From Vesta saturnalis (lineage: Eukaryota > Arthropoda > Insecta > Coleoptera > Lampyridae): DNA of 64,000 nt. Location: contig JARFJB010001167.1 in assembly GCA_036346205.1 (NCBI GenBank), forward strand, positions 1,645,001-1,709,000, in the 5' to 3' direction. Positions within the stretch are counted from its first letter, which is position 1. Every line of letters begins with the position of its first letter. Under the pieces are notes generated by a model that saw only the letters and a list, made by a program, of their open reading frames with translations, had not been told where the DNA came from and searched no databases. Below, piece after piece: positions 18,299 through 29,269 of this stretch. Both the position numbers and the translations under genes were made by a program.

Positions 18299-18904
18299 AA
18301 TGTGTTAAAGTTTCTTGCACAATAACCGCATCAATAAATACAATGTGAACTAATAAGAATATAACTTCTTAAATTGTGTGATATGCAACCAACCTGATTC
18401 CAAAACATTTACTGCTTGTTCTGAGATTTAATAGGATTGCTTAAATTTCAAAGAACTCTTTGACACTTAGTTCTCCGTTGACTGCCAAGTAACGGTCTAC
18501 TCCGCATTTAAATATTACTGTAGTAACTCTGTGTAACACCTCTACAGGTACTCTGAGCATTTCGGCAGTTATTCGCACCTTTAAGTCCTCCAAATTACGT
18601 GGTCTTTGTTTTGTATTTTACATGACATCACTGGAAGGCCACTCAATAGATCTTCTTCTGCCAATCCATCTATTTACACTATGTGTTAAAGTTTCTTGCA
18701 CAATAACCGCATCAATAAATATAATGTGAACTAATAAGAATGCAACTTCTTAAATTGTGTGATATGCAACCAACCTGATTCCAAAACATTTTCTGATTAT
18801 TCTGACATTTAATAGGATTGCTTAAATTTCAAAGAACTCTTTGACACTTAGTTCTCCGTTGACTGCCAAGTAATTGTCTACTTCGCATTTAAGTATTACT
18901 GTAG
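18299..18904. repeat. Direct duplication of about 225 bp, spacing about 380 bp
   Basis: 18299-18525 and 18679-18904 are near-identical direct copies, both containing TGTTAAAGTTTCTTGCACAA and AGTTCTCCGTTGACTGCCAA. The unit includes the 3' end of a transposase fragment read on the minus strand. Confidence 0.85.
18441..18680 (-). pseudogene. Mariner-like transposase C-terminal fragment
   Basis: Minus-strand translation gives NRWIGRRRSIEWPSSDVM, then RPRNLEDLKVRITAEMLRVP and RYLAVNGELSVKEFF before a stop at 18441. This is the end of a DDE transposase; the third catalytic block is deleted between SSDVM and the tail. A second copy of the last about 30 codons lies in the duplicate at 18822-18905. 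Confidence 0.7.
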
Positions 18905-21850
18905 TTGTATAGTCGACCGGTGTTGATAATATGTTAGCTATTGAAACGCGTTCGGTTTTTTTTATTTTTGTGTGGTACGTGGGTGTATTTTGTTTGTTAG
19001 AAGATTTATAAGTTGAAAGTATCACTTTTGAATGAGAAATAATGTTTTCTGTGAGACAATAATGTGTAAATGCTACTGTACTTGGCCACTGTATTTTAAG
19101 GAATGTGCGTTTGCTGTAAATAGATAGCGTGGGAATTTAAGATTTGTTGATATTGTATTAAAGTGTAGAAGAAGAATATGTATGTATATTCTTGCTTGTA
19201 TGAATGTCATAATATGGTACAATTGAAAATTTTGATGCTTGTTCAAGGACAAATGCTGTTGAATTTATTAAATTTTGCGAAAGGGAAGTTTGTGCACAAA
19301 TGAGACTTCCATAAAAAGTTGAATCTAGGTCTGGACAGTATATGGAATGAATCTGAATGAGAAATAGGAATATCTCGAAGAATTATTAATATTTTTGCAA
19401 AATTTTTAAGATGGTAGGGATTTTGTAGTTTCCGCTGCATTGGGGCCGTTTCCCGCTTACCTGCCCGACAAGGGCGCACATTACAAACTCTTTTGGGATA
19501 GGCTACTTTGGTTTGAGCGGGATAAATATGATGACGTTTTGCAAAATTGATGACTGCCGGTATATAAAGGAAAGAGTGACAGAGAGGCACTCATGCTCAG
19601 AGTTATATGTAAGTGGGTCTTCGCGCGTATATTTTTTAACGATCTATGGTGGTTTTCATTTATAAATAATTATCGTCGCAGTGTATATTGGTTTACTACA
19701 AATGAAAGGATTAATTGAGAATTGGAAATTACTATTGAGTTTTTTCAAACTTTAAGACGTGTTTAAACAGCGATCATCTAATTGAAAAGTATTGCGTATA
19801 AAGAACCCGCGCGATTTAAAAAGATACTTGAAGTGATTCGTTATGTAACGAGTGTTAACCTTTATGAATTAAATTAAACACTATTCGATATAGATATTAC
19901 GGACATGTGAGTTAGCGAATGGTGGACAGCCGTATTGAAACCTCCTTGAACCTCCTCAAACGAAAATAATTAGACATAAACTAGATAAACGTCATTAAAA
20001 ATTTCTTTAATTTGTTATGTTAAACAAAACACACTATTTAATAAACTATAAAAAAAACTATCTGAAACTAAATGCGCCAATTTTAGGAAATTACCACTGG
20101 TTACTTTCAAAATAAATCAATAAAATTTTAAATCATACTTTAGCTTTCAATTAATTCTAATATTTAAATCACCACTTTTCGTAAATTATTGCTTTCACTG
20201 GTCGGGAGGAGATCACAAATAACGTTATACATTTCAATTAACTGTTCATTTAAATCTTGAAAATGTTCAATAGGGGAGAATGTAATTTGGGTTGCAAGCT
20301 CAACTGATTGTCTTATTTTAAATTTCATCAATAAAGTTATTCAGCTATGGTTAAAATTCCACATTTACGTAATCAAATGGTCACTCAAAATCAATTTTAC
20401 AATGCGAAATCTTCATACGCATAAATCTGTAGTACATTTAAATAAATATAAAAAAAATTCCAAAGATAGCGCAAATAAAAGCAGTTCGTGAACCTTAATT
20501 TACAATAACGTGAAAGCATCAACACGTCAGCTAAAACGATTACGTTTATTCGCTTTATCTCCAAATAGTTTTGCCTTCGGGATACCTGCTGAATGACTTC
20601 CCAATCGGGAAACCAATGCAGCAATTTCCAAATATCAGTTTTGATAACGTACGTTTTATTTGACTAGTCTGGACGTTATATAGTTTAAGTACAGAAAAAA
20701 AAAATAGCTTTTACGCACGAGTTATTTACACAATCTTGTCTAATCTTAAATTAATTCGGTAACTTTATTTTCTGATTTTAAGAAAACTATATGCAAGTAT
20801 ATTTACAGTAAGATTCTCATCTGTTGCAGCTGATTGTTATTACGGGAGAAACAGAACGTATTGCCTTCACAATAGTTTTTATTCGATAAAGTTAATCCAC
20901 GTTTTTTTGCGTTTAATATCCCATTAATAAGATGCACTTAGCCAAACACATCCATTTATGAAATGTTCGTTAGTAGGCACCAAGTGTCCATAACTTCCGA
21001 AGAAATAACCAGGACTGGTGCTTTAGTTTAATACAACTTCCCCGACAGGTTCGGTCCTCCAGGTGTTCGAAAAGAAAGGCACGCCACGGGTCAGAGATCA
21101 CATCTTTCACACACCAGAGTCAGATCAAGAATCCCCCGCACAATTAATCGAGCAAAAAAACCAGCCTTTCCCCCTCTCAATAATATTGCACCATTCTTCT
21201 CAACCAAACCTTAACACGAAAAAAATCAGCTAACGCTGCGGCGTGGAGCGCCTCGCGCTATCAAGTTTACTGAACGTTTACTCAAATACAAATTGTCATC
21301 GATAGAATTATTACGATAATTAATTAATTAATTTCATTCAGGAATTAAGGATAATCAATCTCCATTACCTGTTAGTACATATTTAGATTATAAGATTTAG
21401 GAACCTTAATGTTTTGGTTCGCGGAAACATATGTTAACGTTTTTGCGAAATTGGTCAAAAGAGTTTGATTAGATAACTTATTTTTTTTATTTATATTGTG
21501 ATTCCTTACAGTCTAAAGCTATAAAGCTATAAAGGAGAATCAATGGTACAAGATTTCATTGTGTTCTGTGTGTGCAACTACGTCAAAGATTACATCGTTT
21601 AAAAATAATCAACCTTTTGACATTTGGGCTAAAGACTGATCTGAAAATTGTTTATTTTGAGTCAGATCGATTATAAAATTTAATTAGTTTGCATTCAATA
21701 AGTCACATGATTTACCTATTAAGAGAAATTTCAGATTTGAATTACAGCTTGTGAATGATTAAATAGTGTATTGATAAATATTCAAACATTATTTGATAGA
21801 ATGTATATGATTCATAAACGACGCACTGTTCGTTACGTTTCTCAATTTTT
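18905..21850. other. Largely unassigned 2.9 kb, one candidate promoter
   Basis: I find no protein family here. The longest frame (19243-19590, minus, 115 codons) has no recognised motif. The block has more mixed composition than its surroundings, especially 19430-19610 and 20990-21270. It could be host non-coding sequence or the decayed end of an unrecognised element. Confidence 0.4.
19561..19610 (+). promoter_or_regulatory. Candidate core promoter with nearby splice donor
   Basis: TATATAAA at 19561 is followed about 30-38 bases downstream by TCA-containing initiator-like sequence (CACTCATGCTCAG). GTAAGT (19610-19615) is a strong 5' splice-site match. This could be the start of a host transcript or of an LTR. 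No coding exon was found downstream. Confidence 0.3.
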
Positions 21851-22089
21851 AAAATGCGAATTAATGTGTTTTGGCTAAAAATTATAGATCGAATTATTAT
21901 TTTTCCAGATTGGGCGATATTTATTTATTTCTACATCGTCCGGGGGACGATTTGGTCAATAACCGGTCTGCTCGCTATGGTATTACTCAAGAAAGCAATG
22001 CAATTGCCTCGGATCGACCTGGCTACAATGGGCGGTCATGGTCGGAACAGACCGGCCCCGTTGCCGACGACTGTGCAAGAAATGAATAG

Positions 22090-22815
22090 CGAGTCGGTAC
22101 GTGGAATGTTAGAGGTACGCATGGTAAAGAATTTGAAATTGCGAATGTAATGTACGAAAGACACCTTGATATTCTGTGTGTATCGTAGACAAAGCGCAAA
22201 GGAAAGGATGCTGTGGAGATGGAGGATGGCAGCCTGGCACTATGGTCAGGAGTTGAGACGGAAGTGCATGGCGCAAAAGGAGCTGGGATAATCCTAAGTG
22301 AAAGAGCGAAAAGTTTTGTTGAACAGTACGAATTGGTATCTCCCAGGGTAATATGGGTTAGAATGAAAATGGAGTTTTGAAGAATTTTTCTTATTGCATG
22401 CTATGCACCGGTGAATGGAGAAAGAGACCACGGGCGTGAGAACTTCTGGAATGAAGTAGAGAACGTATTGAACGTATGTAAGCCAAACGAAAGAGTGATT
22501 ATAGTGGGGGATATGAACGGATGGGTGGGTGTACGGAGAGAACATAGTGAACGCGTTTTAGGAAAGTTCGGAGATCAAAGAGAACACTGAACACCTGCTG
22601 AACATCTGTGTGGAGACAAGCCTGTTTGTATCCAATACGTGGTTTAAACATAAAAATGTGCATATGTATACATGGCAAAGAGGTGAATCTAAAAGTATAA
22701 TAGACTTAATAGGGTATGATGAACGGCTTAGAAACCTGTTGAAACACACAAAAGTAATGCGCGGATCGGAGTGTGGATCGGACCACTTTTTGGTTGTATC
22801 GAGAGTGTGTTAAGT
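22090..22815 (+). pseudogene. LINE endonuclease (EEP) domain, broken
   Basis: VGTWNVRGTHGKEFEIANVM opens the domain, followed by LDILCVS, then IACYAPVNGERD, ERVIIVGDMNGWVG and GSECGSDHFLVVSR. These are the usual order of exonuclease-endonuclease-phosphatase motifs; DMN and SDH hold active-site residues. The domain nicks genomic DNA to prime reverse transcription. Stop codons near 22190 and 22378 and a frameshift near 22580 disrupt it. Confidence 0.8.
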
Positions 22816-23559
22816 CAAAAGTGGGTCTGGAGAAGGAAAGAAAACGTAGTGCGAACGTCCAGAATTAGGGTTGACAAACTAGTGGATAATGGTGAGAGAA
22901 TGAAATGCACCGATGCTGTGAGTAAAGAGTTGAATGTGAATGAAACAGTGTGGAACGAACAAATAAAAGACACGGACGTTGAAAGTGCATGGATAAGCTT
23001 GAAAAACTCTGTTGTCAATTGTGCCGTGCGGATATGTGGAAGAGTGACTGTAGGTAGACAGAAAAAAATGTGCTTGGTGGAATGAGTCGGCAAAAAAGGC
23101 TGTATGTAAGAAAAAAGATGCGTACATGGCAATGATTGCTGCAAAAAATGAGACTGAGAAGAAGCGATTGTATGAGGTGTACAGATTAAGAAACAAAGAT
23201 GCGAAGGAGGCAGTGAGAATAAGTAAAGAGGAAGTGATGGCTGTGGAAGGAGAGAAAATGCTGAATGATTTTGAGGAAAACAAAAAACTTCTGAAAATGG
23301 GTCAAAAATACAAAACGTGGCCCAAAACAGAACGCTGCAGGAGTGGTGATGAATACTAGAAACGAAATAGTATGGGACGATTGAGAAGTGAGGAAATGCT
23401 GGCAAGAATATTTCGGAAAGCTGTACAGTAGTGAGGAAAGTAAGACTGAAGGGTTAAATAAGGAGAATATAGAAGGAATGATGAATGAAACTGAGAAGGA
23501 TATTGGAATAAATGAGGCAGAGAAAACGGAAGGAAGGTTGAAAAACGGCAAGGAGCAGG

Positions 23560-24975
23560 CGTAGATGAAATCACTGGTGAAATGCTCAAGTATGGGGAAA
23601 AGCTTATACGAAGATTGTGTGAATTATTCAATGTATGCCTTATGTGTGGAAAAGTGCCGAGGGATTGGAAGAGCGCGATCATTGTACCATTGTATAAGGG
23701 TAAGGGAAACAAGAGTGATTGTAAGAGCTACAGAGGAATAAGTTTGTTCAGCGTGCCTGGTAAAATATTTGGAAGAATACTGATTGATAGAGTACGAGAA
23801 ACTACACAAACTAAGATGTGGGAAGTGCAAGGTGGCTTCATACCAGGGAGAGGATGTGTCGATCAGATAGTTGCTCCCCAGCAGGTGATAGAAAAGTGTT
23901 TAAAGGTAAAACGGAAGTTGTACTGTACGTTTGTAGATCTAGAGAAAGCATATGACAGAGTGAATATGGAGAAGCTGTGGGAAATATTAAATGAATATGG
24001 CATAAATAAAGGTCTAATAAACGCAATAAGGGCAGTATACAACGGTAGTCGGGCATGTGTTAGGGTGAGAGGAGGTGTGAGTGAATACTTTAATATTGAG
24101 CAAGGAGTGCGACAAGGCTGTGTGATGTCACCGTGGTTGTTCAATGTATACATGGATAAATGTCTTAGACAATCATGTACCGATACAAATGGTGTAATGG
24201 TTGGTGACATAAATGTACGACTTCTGGTGTATGCAGATGACACAGTCGTATTAAGTGACAGTACGGATGAGCTGCAAACCGCTCTGAGGAAGTTTGATAC
24301 AGTCTGTGAGAGCATGGACCTAAAGGTAAACGTGAACAAAACTAAGATTGTGGTGTTCAATAGGGAAGGTAGAAAGCAAGATGAAATTGTGGAGCAAGTG
24401 GACGAGCTTGTATATCTCGGTAGAATGTTTACTGCACATGGTACAATTGAGAGCGAGATTGGATGATGGGTCAATGCTGGAAGGAAAGTGATTGGAACTA
24501 TGTGGACGATAATAAGAAATGAAAGCATGAGCCTAGCTGCGAAACGAACAATCTATAATGGCGTATTCGTCCGTCAGTACTGTATGGAAGTGAGACATGG
24601 ATATGTCCAAAAAAAAACACGAAAGAAAAACAAATGCCGAGGGTATGCGATTCCTGAGATGCGCATGTGGTAAAACAAGAAGGGACAAGATAAAAAATGA
24701 ATGCATAATGGCGGAGTGTGGTGAAGAAAAGACGATGATGGATAGATATAAAAGTTGTACATTACATTGGTTTGGTCACATTGAGAGAATGAACAACGCA
24801 AGATTAACGAAACAAATATATGTGGGTGAGGTTAGGAGAAAGGCCGGGCCTGGTAGGTCGCGTAAAACTTGGCTGAATGTAGTAGAATCTATGGTAAAGG
24901 AAAGAAAGATAAGGAGTTATAAAAATAAAAGGGCATGTCAGAGATGGGAAAGCATGGAGAAATATTGTGAATAAA
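23560..24975 (+). pseudogene. LINE reverse transcriptase and C-terminal region
   Basis: The open stretch 23582-24466 has the RT motifs in order: VPRDWKSAIIVPLYKGKG, YRGISLFSVPGKIFGRIL, QGGFIPGRGCVDQI, FVDLEKAYDRVN, EQGVRQGCVMSPWLFNVYMD, LLVYADDTVVLS (catalytic Asp pair) and LKVNVNKTK. After a stop at 24464, other frames continue with GRKVIGTMWTIIRNESMSLA, FLRCACGKTRRDKI and HWFGHIERMNNARLTKQIY. Catalytic residues are preserved, so decay is recent or mild. Confidence 0.88.
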
Positions 24976-25313
24976 AATAAATAAGAGGCAGGGATTGTTT
25001 TGCCTACCTCGCAAGGGAATGGCGTGAAGGTTAAGTTAAGGTTAAGTTTATTTATTTCAAATTTTTGTAACAGTTATTAGTCTATGCGTATGCGAGCGTA
25101 AATAAGAAGTATCCAGAAAACGTCGTATTACTCCGATTTTATGAATATATGATCAATAAGTACACGATAAAATATGTATATTTCAAAATTTTATTGAGCT
25201 TTAGATAAATTTATTTTGAAGGGCATTGGATCGTGTAACAAAATAAACAATAAATAATTATTGTTAGTTTAAAGCATAGTTCAACATTCTTGCAAATTAT
25301 TAATTTCAAAGAC

Positions 25314-25439
25314 ATGGCACATTTGAGTAAGAGACAACGTATTGAAGTATTAATGATTTACGGGTACGGAGATAGGAAGAGTACAAAGCGAAGTATGCAA
25401 TGTATTCAACGGAATTTCCCCGATACTCCAGTATCTTAA
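25314..25439 (+). pseudogene. Solitary transposase N-terminal HTH fragment
   Basis: An ATG at 25314 begins MAHLSKRQRIEVLMIYGYGD, and the frame ends FPDTPVS at a stop at 25437. The pattern matches the N-terminal HTH of IS630-Tc1-mariner transposases with a QRIEVL helix. Nothing catalytic follows. The flanking 25050-25310 and 25440-25650 show no other feature. Confidence 0.6.
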
Positions 25440-25653
25440 GAGACAAAATAATAATATAATAAAGACATCATGTAACCATTCATGTTCAACGTTAACATGA
25501 TCTTGGTAAATTTTTGCTTCCATTATTTTTATTTTACGTTTTATTTAACATAAATCTTTGAATAATTTGTTCAATCCAGTGCGAAACGTTGTTCTACTGA
25601 TTTCTATTAGGCTTAGATCCCCGATCCCCTAATACAATTGCAGTATATGTATA

Positions 25654-28522
25654 CAGGGTTTTCCACGGTAGGCGTTCGTTAGATGTTTATGTGGTTAGAA
25701 ACAATTTAGAAATCTGAATTTTTGGACTTAAGGGTTATTTAAGATTCTCTTTCATTCTAAAATATTTTCAAAGTCATGTTACTTCCGGTTATACCGGAAG
25801 TCGCCACTAACTTCCTTATTTTAAATGAAACACCCATATATTATTTTATTTTTGGATTCTTGGCAAAATTTTAGGATAAGTCTTATAAGGGTTTCTATAC
25901 CTTTTTTCAACTGTTTCTTAGATATCTTGATTTTTCAAAATTTTGAAAGATGTAACCTATTTTCAACACTGCTTGTCTTACTTATTTTTGACTGATGGAA
26001 AGTGCTTCTGGAGTAGACAGAAGCATAAGAACTATACTTTTGAAATACTTATTGACAATTGATTTATTGCATACATGGTGTTCAAAATTTGATGAACTAT
26101 TAAACAATTTTCAAAGTTGAAAACTTTGTTAATTCAAATGTGACACCCTGTATATTATTGGATGAATAGATGCAGCATTTAGTTATGCATCGTTTGGCTA
26201 TAACATTACCTATATCTATTATCGACAATTTTCTTGTTAATTAATATTTTCTACTTTACTGTGATTTTTGACAGAAACTGAAATGTTTTTCAAAAATAAA
26301 ATGAACTTAATTCAAACTACACAAATTCTATTTTATTAAAACAATGAAATAAAACAAGAAGATAACAAAATTGAGAGCATAATAACAAATGAAAAACATA
26401 AAACAATTATTTGAACATAACTAGAAGAAAAGTGATAAAAAAGATAAAATGAATCATTACAAATGTTCTACATGACCGCCAATTTGATTTAAGCATTTTG
26501 TAACTCGTATAACTTCGTATTTTTATAAAGCCGATAAAATTCCAAAACTGCAATCTAGTGAGCCTTGATTTTGACACGCATTAAAACATTGTTGTTGATT
26601 TAATGTCAAATCAGTACAATTTAAGTGATTTTGTAATTTTTTAAGTATTTTTTTTAAGTACTGTTTGTAATGGAATGTATTCAAGAATATTCTAACAATG
26701 ATTTATTAAATTTGTTTTACACGCATGTTGAATGTGGACGAATTGTTAGGCGAACATGCAGGTTGTTTAACGAACGGTATCCACACCTACCATTAATGAC
26801 ACCTGGAAAATTTGCAAGAATTGAAGCTCGATTTATTGCAACTGGAAGTATAAGCAACTCGAACGCATTTAAAGCCAGTAATAGATAATGAAGTTAACGA
26901 GGTGAACGTGTAAGCTTATTTTCACGCTTATCCACGAACTTCAATTACAGCAGCTGCACTGGATTTGGATATTTCACAAACATCAATCCACAGAATATTA
27001 AAGAAGTATAAAATGCATCCTTTTTCGGTAACAACTGTGCAAGGATTACATCTTGGTGATCAGGCACGACGAGTTAACTTTTGTGAATTTATTCTTGTAC
27101 AAATGACCGAATATCCGAGATTTCTTCACAGCATTATTTGGACCGATGAATCAAAATTCAGTAGAGAAGGAATTTTCAATCGCCGAAATAATCACTACTG
27201 GGCACAAGATAATCCTCATGTAACAAGAGAACGTAATCACCAGTTCCAATTTAGTTTTAACGTTTTTTGTTTAGTTATAGATAATAGAGTGGCATATCAA
27301 GTGTACGATGAAAATTTGAATGGGGCGAGATATCTTGAAATTCTCCGTGGATTTGTTATGGATTTTCTAAATACTCTACCTGCATGTGACAGGGCAAACA
27401 GTTGGTATCAGTTGGATGGTCTCCACATTCCACTATAGCTGTACACCAACAGTTGACATTGATGTTTGAAGATCGGTGGATTCACAGGACCTTGGAACTG
27501 GCCACCGAGATCACCCGATTTGACGCTCCTGGACTTTTACCTCTGGGGTCGTATAAAAAATTAGTGTACTTAGGCCAGTTCAAACTAGAGAGGAATTGCT
27601 AAATCGTGTTCACAATGCATTGAATAGTATGTGTCCACACGAAATTCGGCGATCTATTTCGCAAGGAGTATATGATAGAGTTATAAAATGCTTAAATCAA
27701 ATTGGCGGTCATGTGGAACATTTGTAATGATTCATTTTATCTTTTTTATCACTTTTCTTCTAGTTATGTTCAAATAATTGTTTTATGTTTTTCATTTGTT
27801 GTTATGCTCTCAATTTTGTTCTTTTTGTTTTATTTCATTGTTTTAATAAAATAGAATTTGTGTAGTTTGAATTAAGTTCATTTTATTTTGAAAACATTTT
27901 CTGTCAAAGATCACATTAAAGTAGAAAATATTAATTAACAAGAAAATTGTAGATAATAGGTATAGGTAATGTTATAGCCAAACGATGCATAAATAAATGC
28001 TGCATCTATTCATCCAATAATATACAGGGTGTCACATTTGAATTAACAAAGTTTTTCAACTTTGAAAATTGTTTAATAGTTCATCAAATTTTGAACACCA
28101 TGTATGCAATAAATCAATTGTCAATGAGTATTTCAAAAGATAGTTCTTATGCTTCTGTCTACTCCAGAAGCACTTTCCATCAGTCAAAATAAGTAAGACA
28201 AGCAGTGTTGAAAATAGGTTACATCTTTCAAAATTTTTGAAAAATCAAGATATCTAAGAAACAGTTGAAAAAGGTATAGGAAACCCTTATAAGACTTATC
28301 CTAAAATTTTGTCAAGAATCCAAAAATAAAATAATATACAGTGTGTTTCATTTAAAATAAGGAAGTTAGTGGCGACTTCCGGTATAACCGGAAGTAACAT
28401 GACCTTGAAAATGTTTTAGAATGAAAGAGAATCTTAAATAACCCTTAAGTTCAAAATTTCAGATTTCTAAATTGTTTCTAACCACATAAATTTCTAACTA
28501 ACGCCTACTGTGGAAAACCCTG
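25654..28522 (+). mobile_element. DD41D transposon M, copy 2
   Basis: It has the same ends as copy 1 (CAGGGTTTTCC ... CCCTG), with TA at 25652-25653 and 28523-28524, and 2869 bp against 2866 bp for copy 1. Differences between copies are mostly single bases and small indels. The ETS-like inverted site occurs at 25781 and, with one extra A shift, at 28375. Confidence 0.93.
26670..27727 (+). pseudogene. Transposase of element M, copy 2
   Basis: Copy 2 keeps the start ATG at 26670 and the DUF4817 block (ECGRIVRRTCRLFNERYPHL). It loses frame near 26855 (missing bases before ATRTHLKP), reads openly from 26965 to about 27420 through the first Asp (IIWTDESKFSREG) and NSWYQLDG, then breaks at the second motif (APAH missing three bases plus a shift near 27420) and again near 27480-27570. 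It ends HVEHL at 27727. Both copies are broken, at different places, so neither encodes a working enzyme. Confidence 0.9.
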
Positions 28523-28524
28523 TA

Positions 28525-29267
28525 TATGTATTAAATTTTCGAATCCGTACCAAGTGGTCTCCCTTGCCCATATTTTTACGAAAATAAAATAGTACGCAAA
28601 AGTTATACGTGAATTTAAAATGTAATTTTTACTAAACAAAATGCCTCCTATCAAATGCGGTTTAATTTATCTTATTCTATAACAAATTTTATTCATTTTA
28701 ATATTATTTTATCGACAAGTGCTGACAGCTCAAGGATTTAGAAGTGGCGGTTCGTAACCTTTTACAATTTCTGTATTGGATTTCTAATTTGTTATTGATG
28801 TAAATACTAATTTATACTTAGTTTAAAATTATGTAACACTTTTAAACGTTAATTCGTATACTTATTTTGAACTGAAATATATGATTCATGTAATATTTAC
28901 GTAAGATGGTTTGATGCATTTGCAATTTATTTTCAACCCTTTCCAGTGACGTCATTTTTAAATTTATACATTTTGTTAAGGGATTTGTGTTTATATACGA
29001 ATAATGTTTACTAACTGATTGCAACTACTAATTAACAACCCGAAATTGAAACATTTGACAAGAGCGTTCAGTTTTAAATTTTCATGTCAGAAATGTCATT
29101 CTGTGCATGTCGCTAAAGTACCAATTCAAACTAATTAAATTTCACACCCACAGCGTATCCTAATTTTTTTTTATCTCTCGTTATAAGTGGATTTTCGAAA
29201 TAAATTTATAAAACTGATTTTATTTATATTTGTTACATTATCAATAAACTTCAATGACAATATTACA
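28525..29267. other. Unassigned AT-rich spacer
   Basis: Between elements M copy 2 and D. No gene, RNA or element end recognised. Confidence 0.4.
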
Positions 29268-29269
29268 TA

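Larger units (their letters stand above)
21870..25045 (+). mobile_element. Non-LTR retrotransposon (LINE), endonuclease-RT type
   Basis: One long plus-strand element: an AP-like endonuclease region (about 22096-22815), a reverse transcriptase (about 23560-24466) and a C-terminal zinc-finger-like and basic region to about 24975. It ends in a short iterated tail (AAGGTTAAGTTAAGGTTAAG, 25027-25046). The gene order and short-repeat tail fit RTE/CR1-like LINEs; I cannot fix the clade without a tree. It is frameshifted throughout. Confidence 0.85.

Noticed and set aside
19243..19590. 115-codon minus-strand frame as a gene
   Set aside because: No recognised motif and no supporting context; the opposite strand looks more like a promoter.
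22815..24528. Minus-strand frames up to 221 codons over the LINE
   Set aside because: Shadows of the plus-strand endonuclease and RT; rich in Ser, Phe and Leu with no motif.
25027..25046. Telomeric repeat after the LINE
   Set aside because: The GGTTAA/GTTAAG pattern is not the insect TTAGG repeat and is only about 20 bp; it fits a LINE tail.
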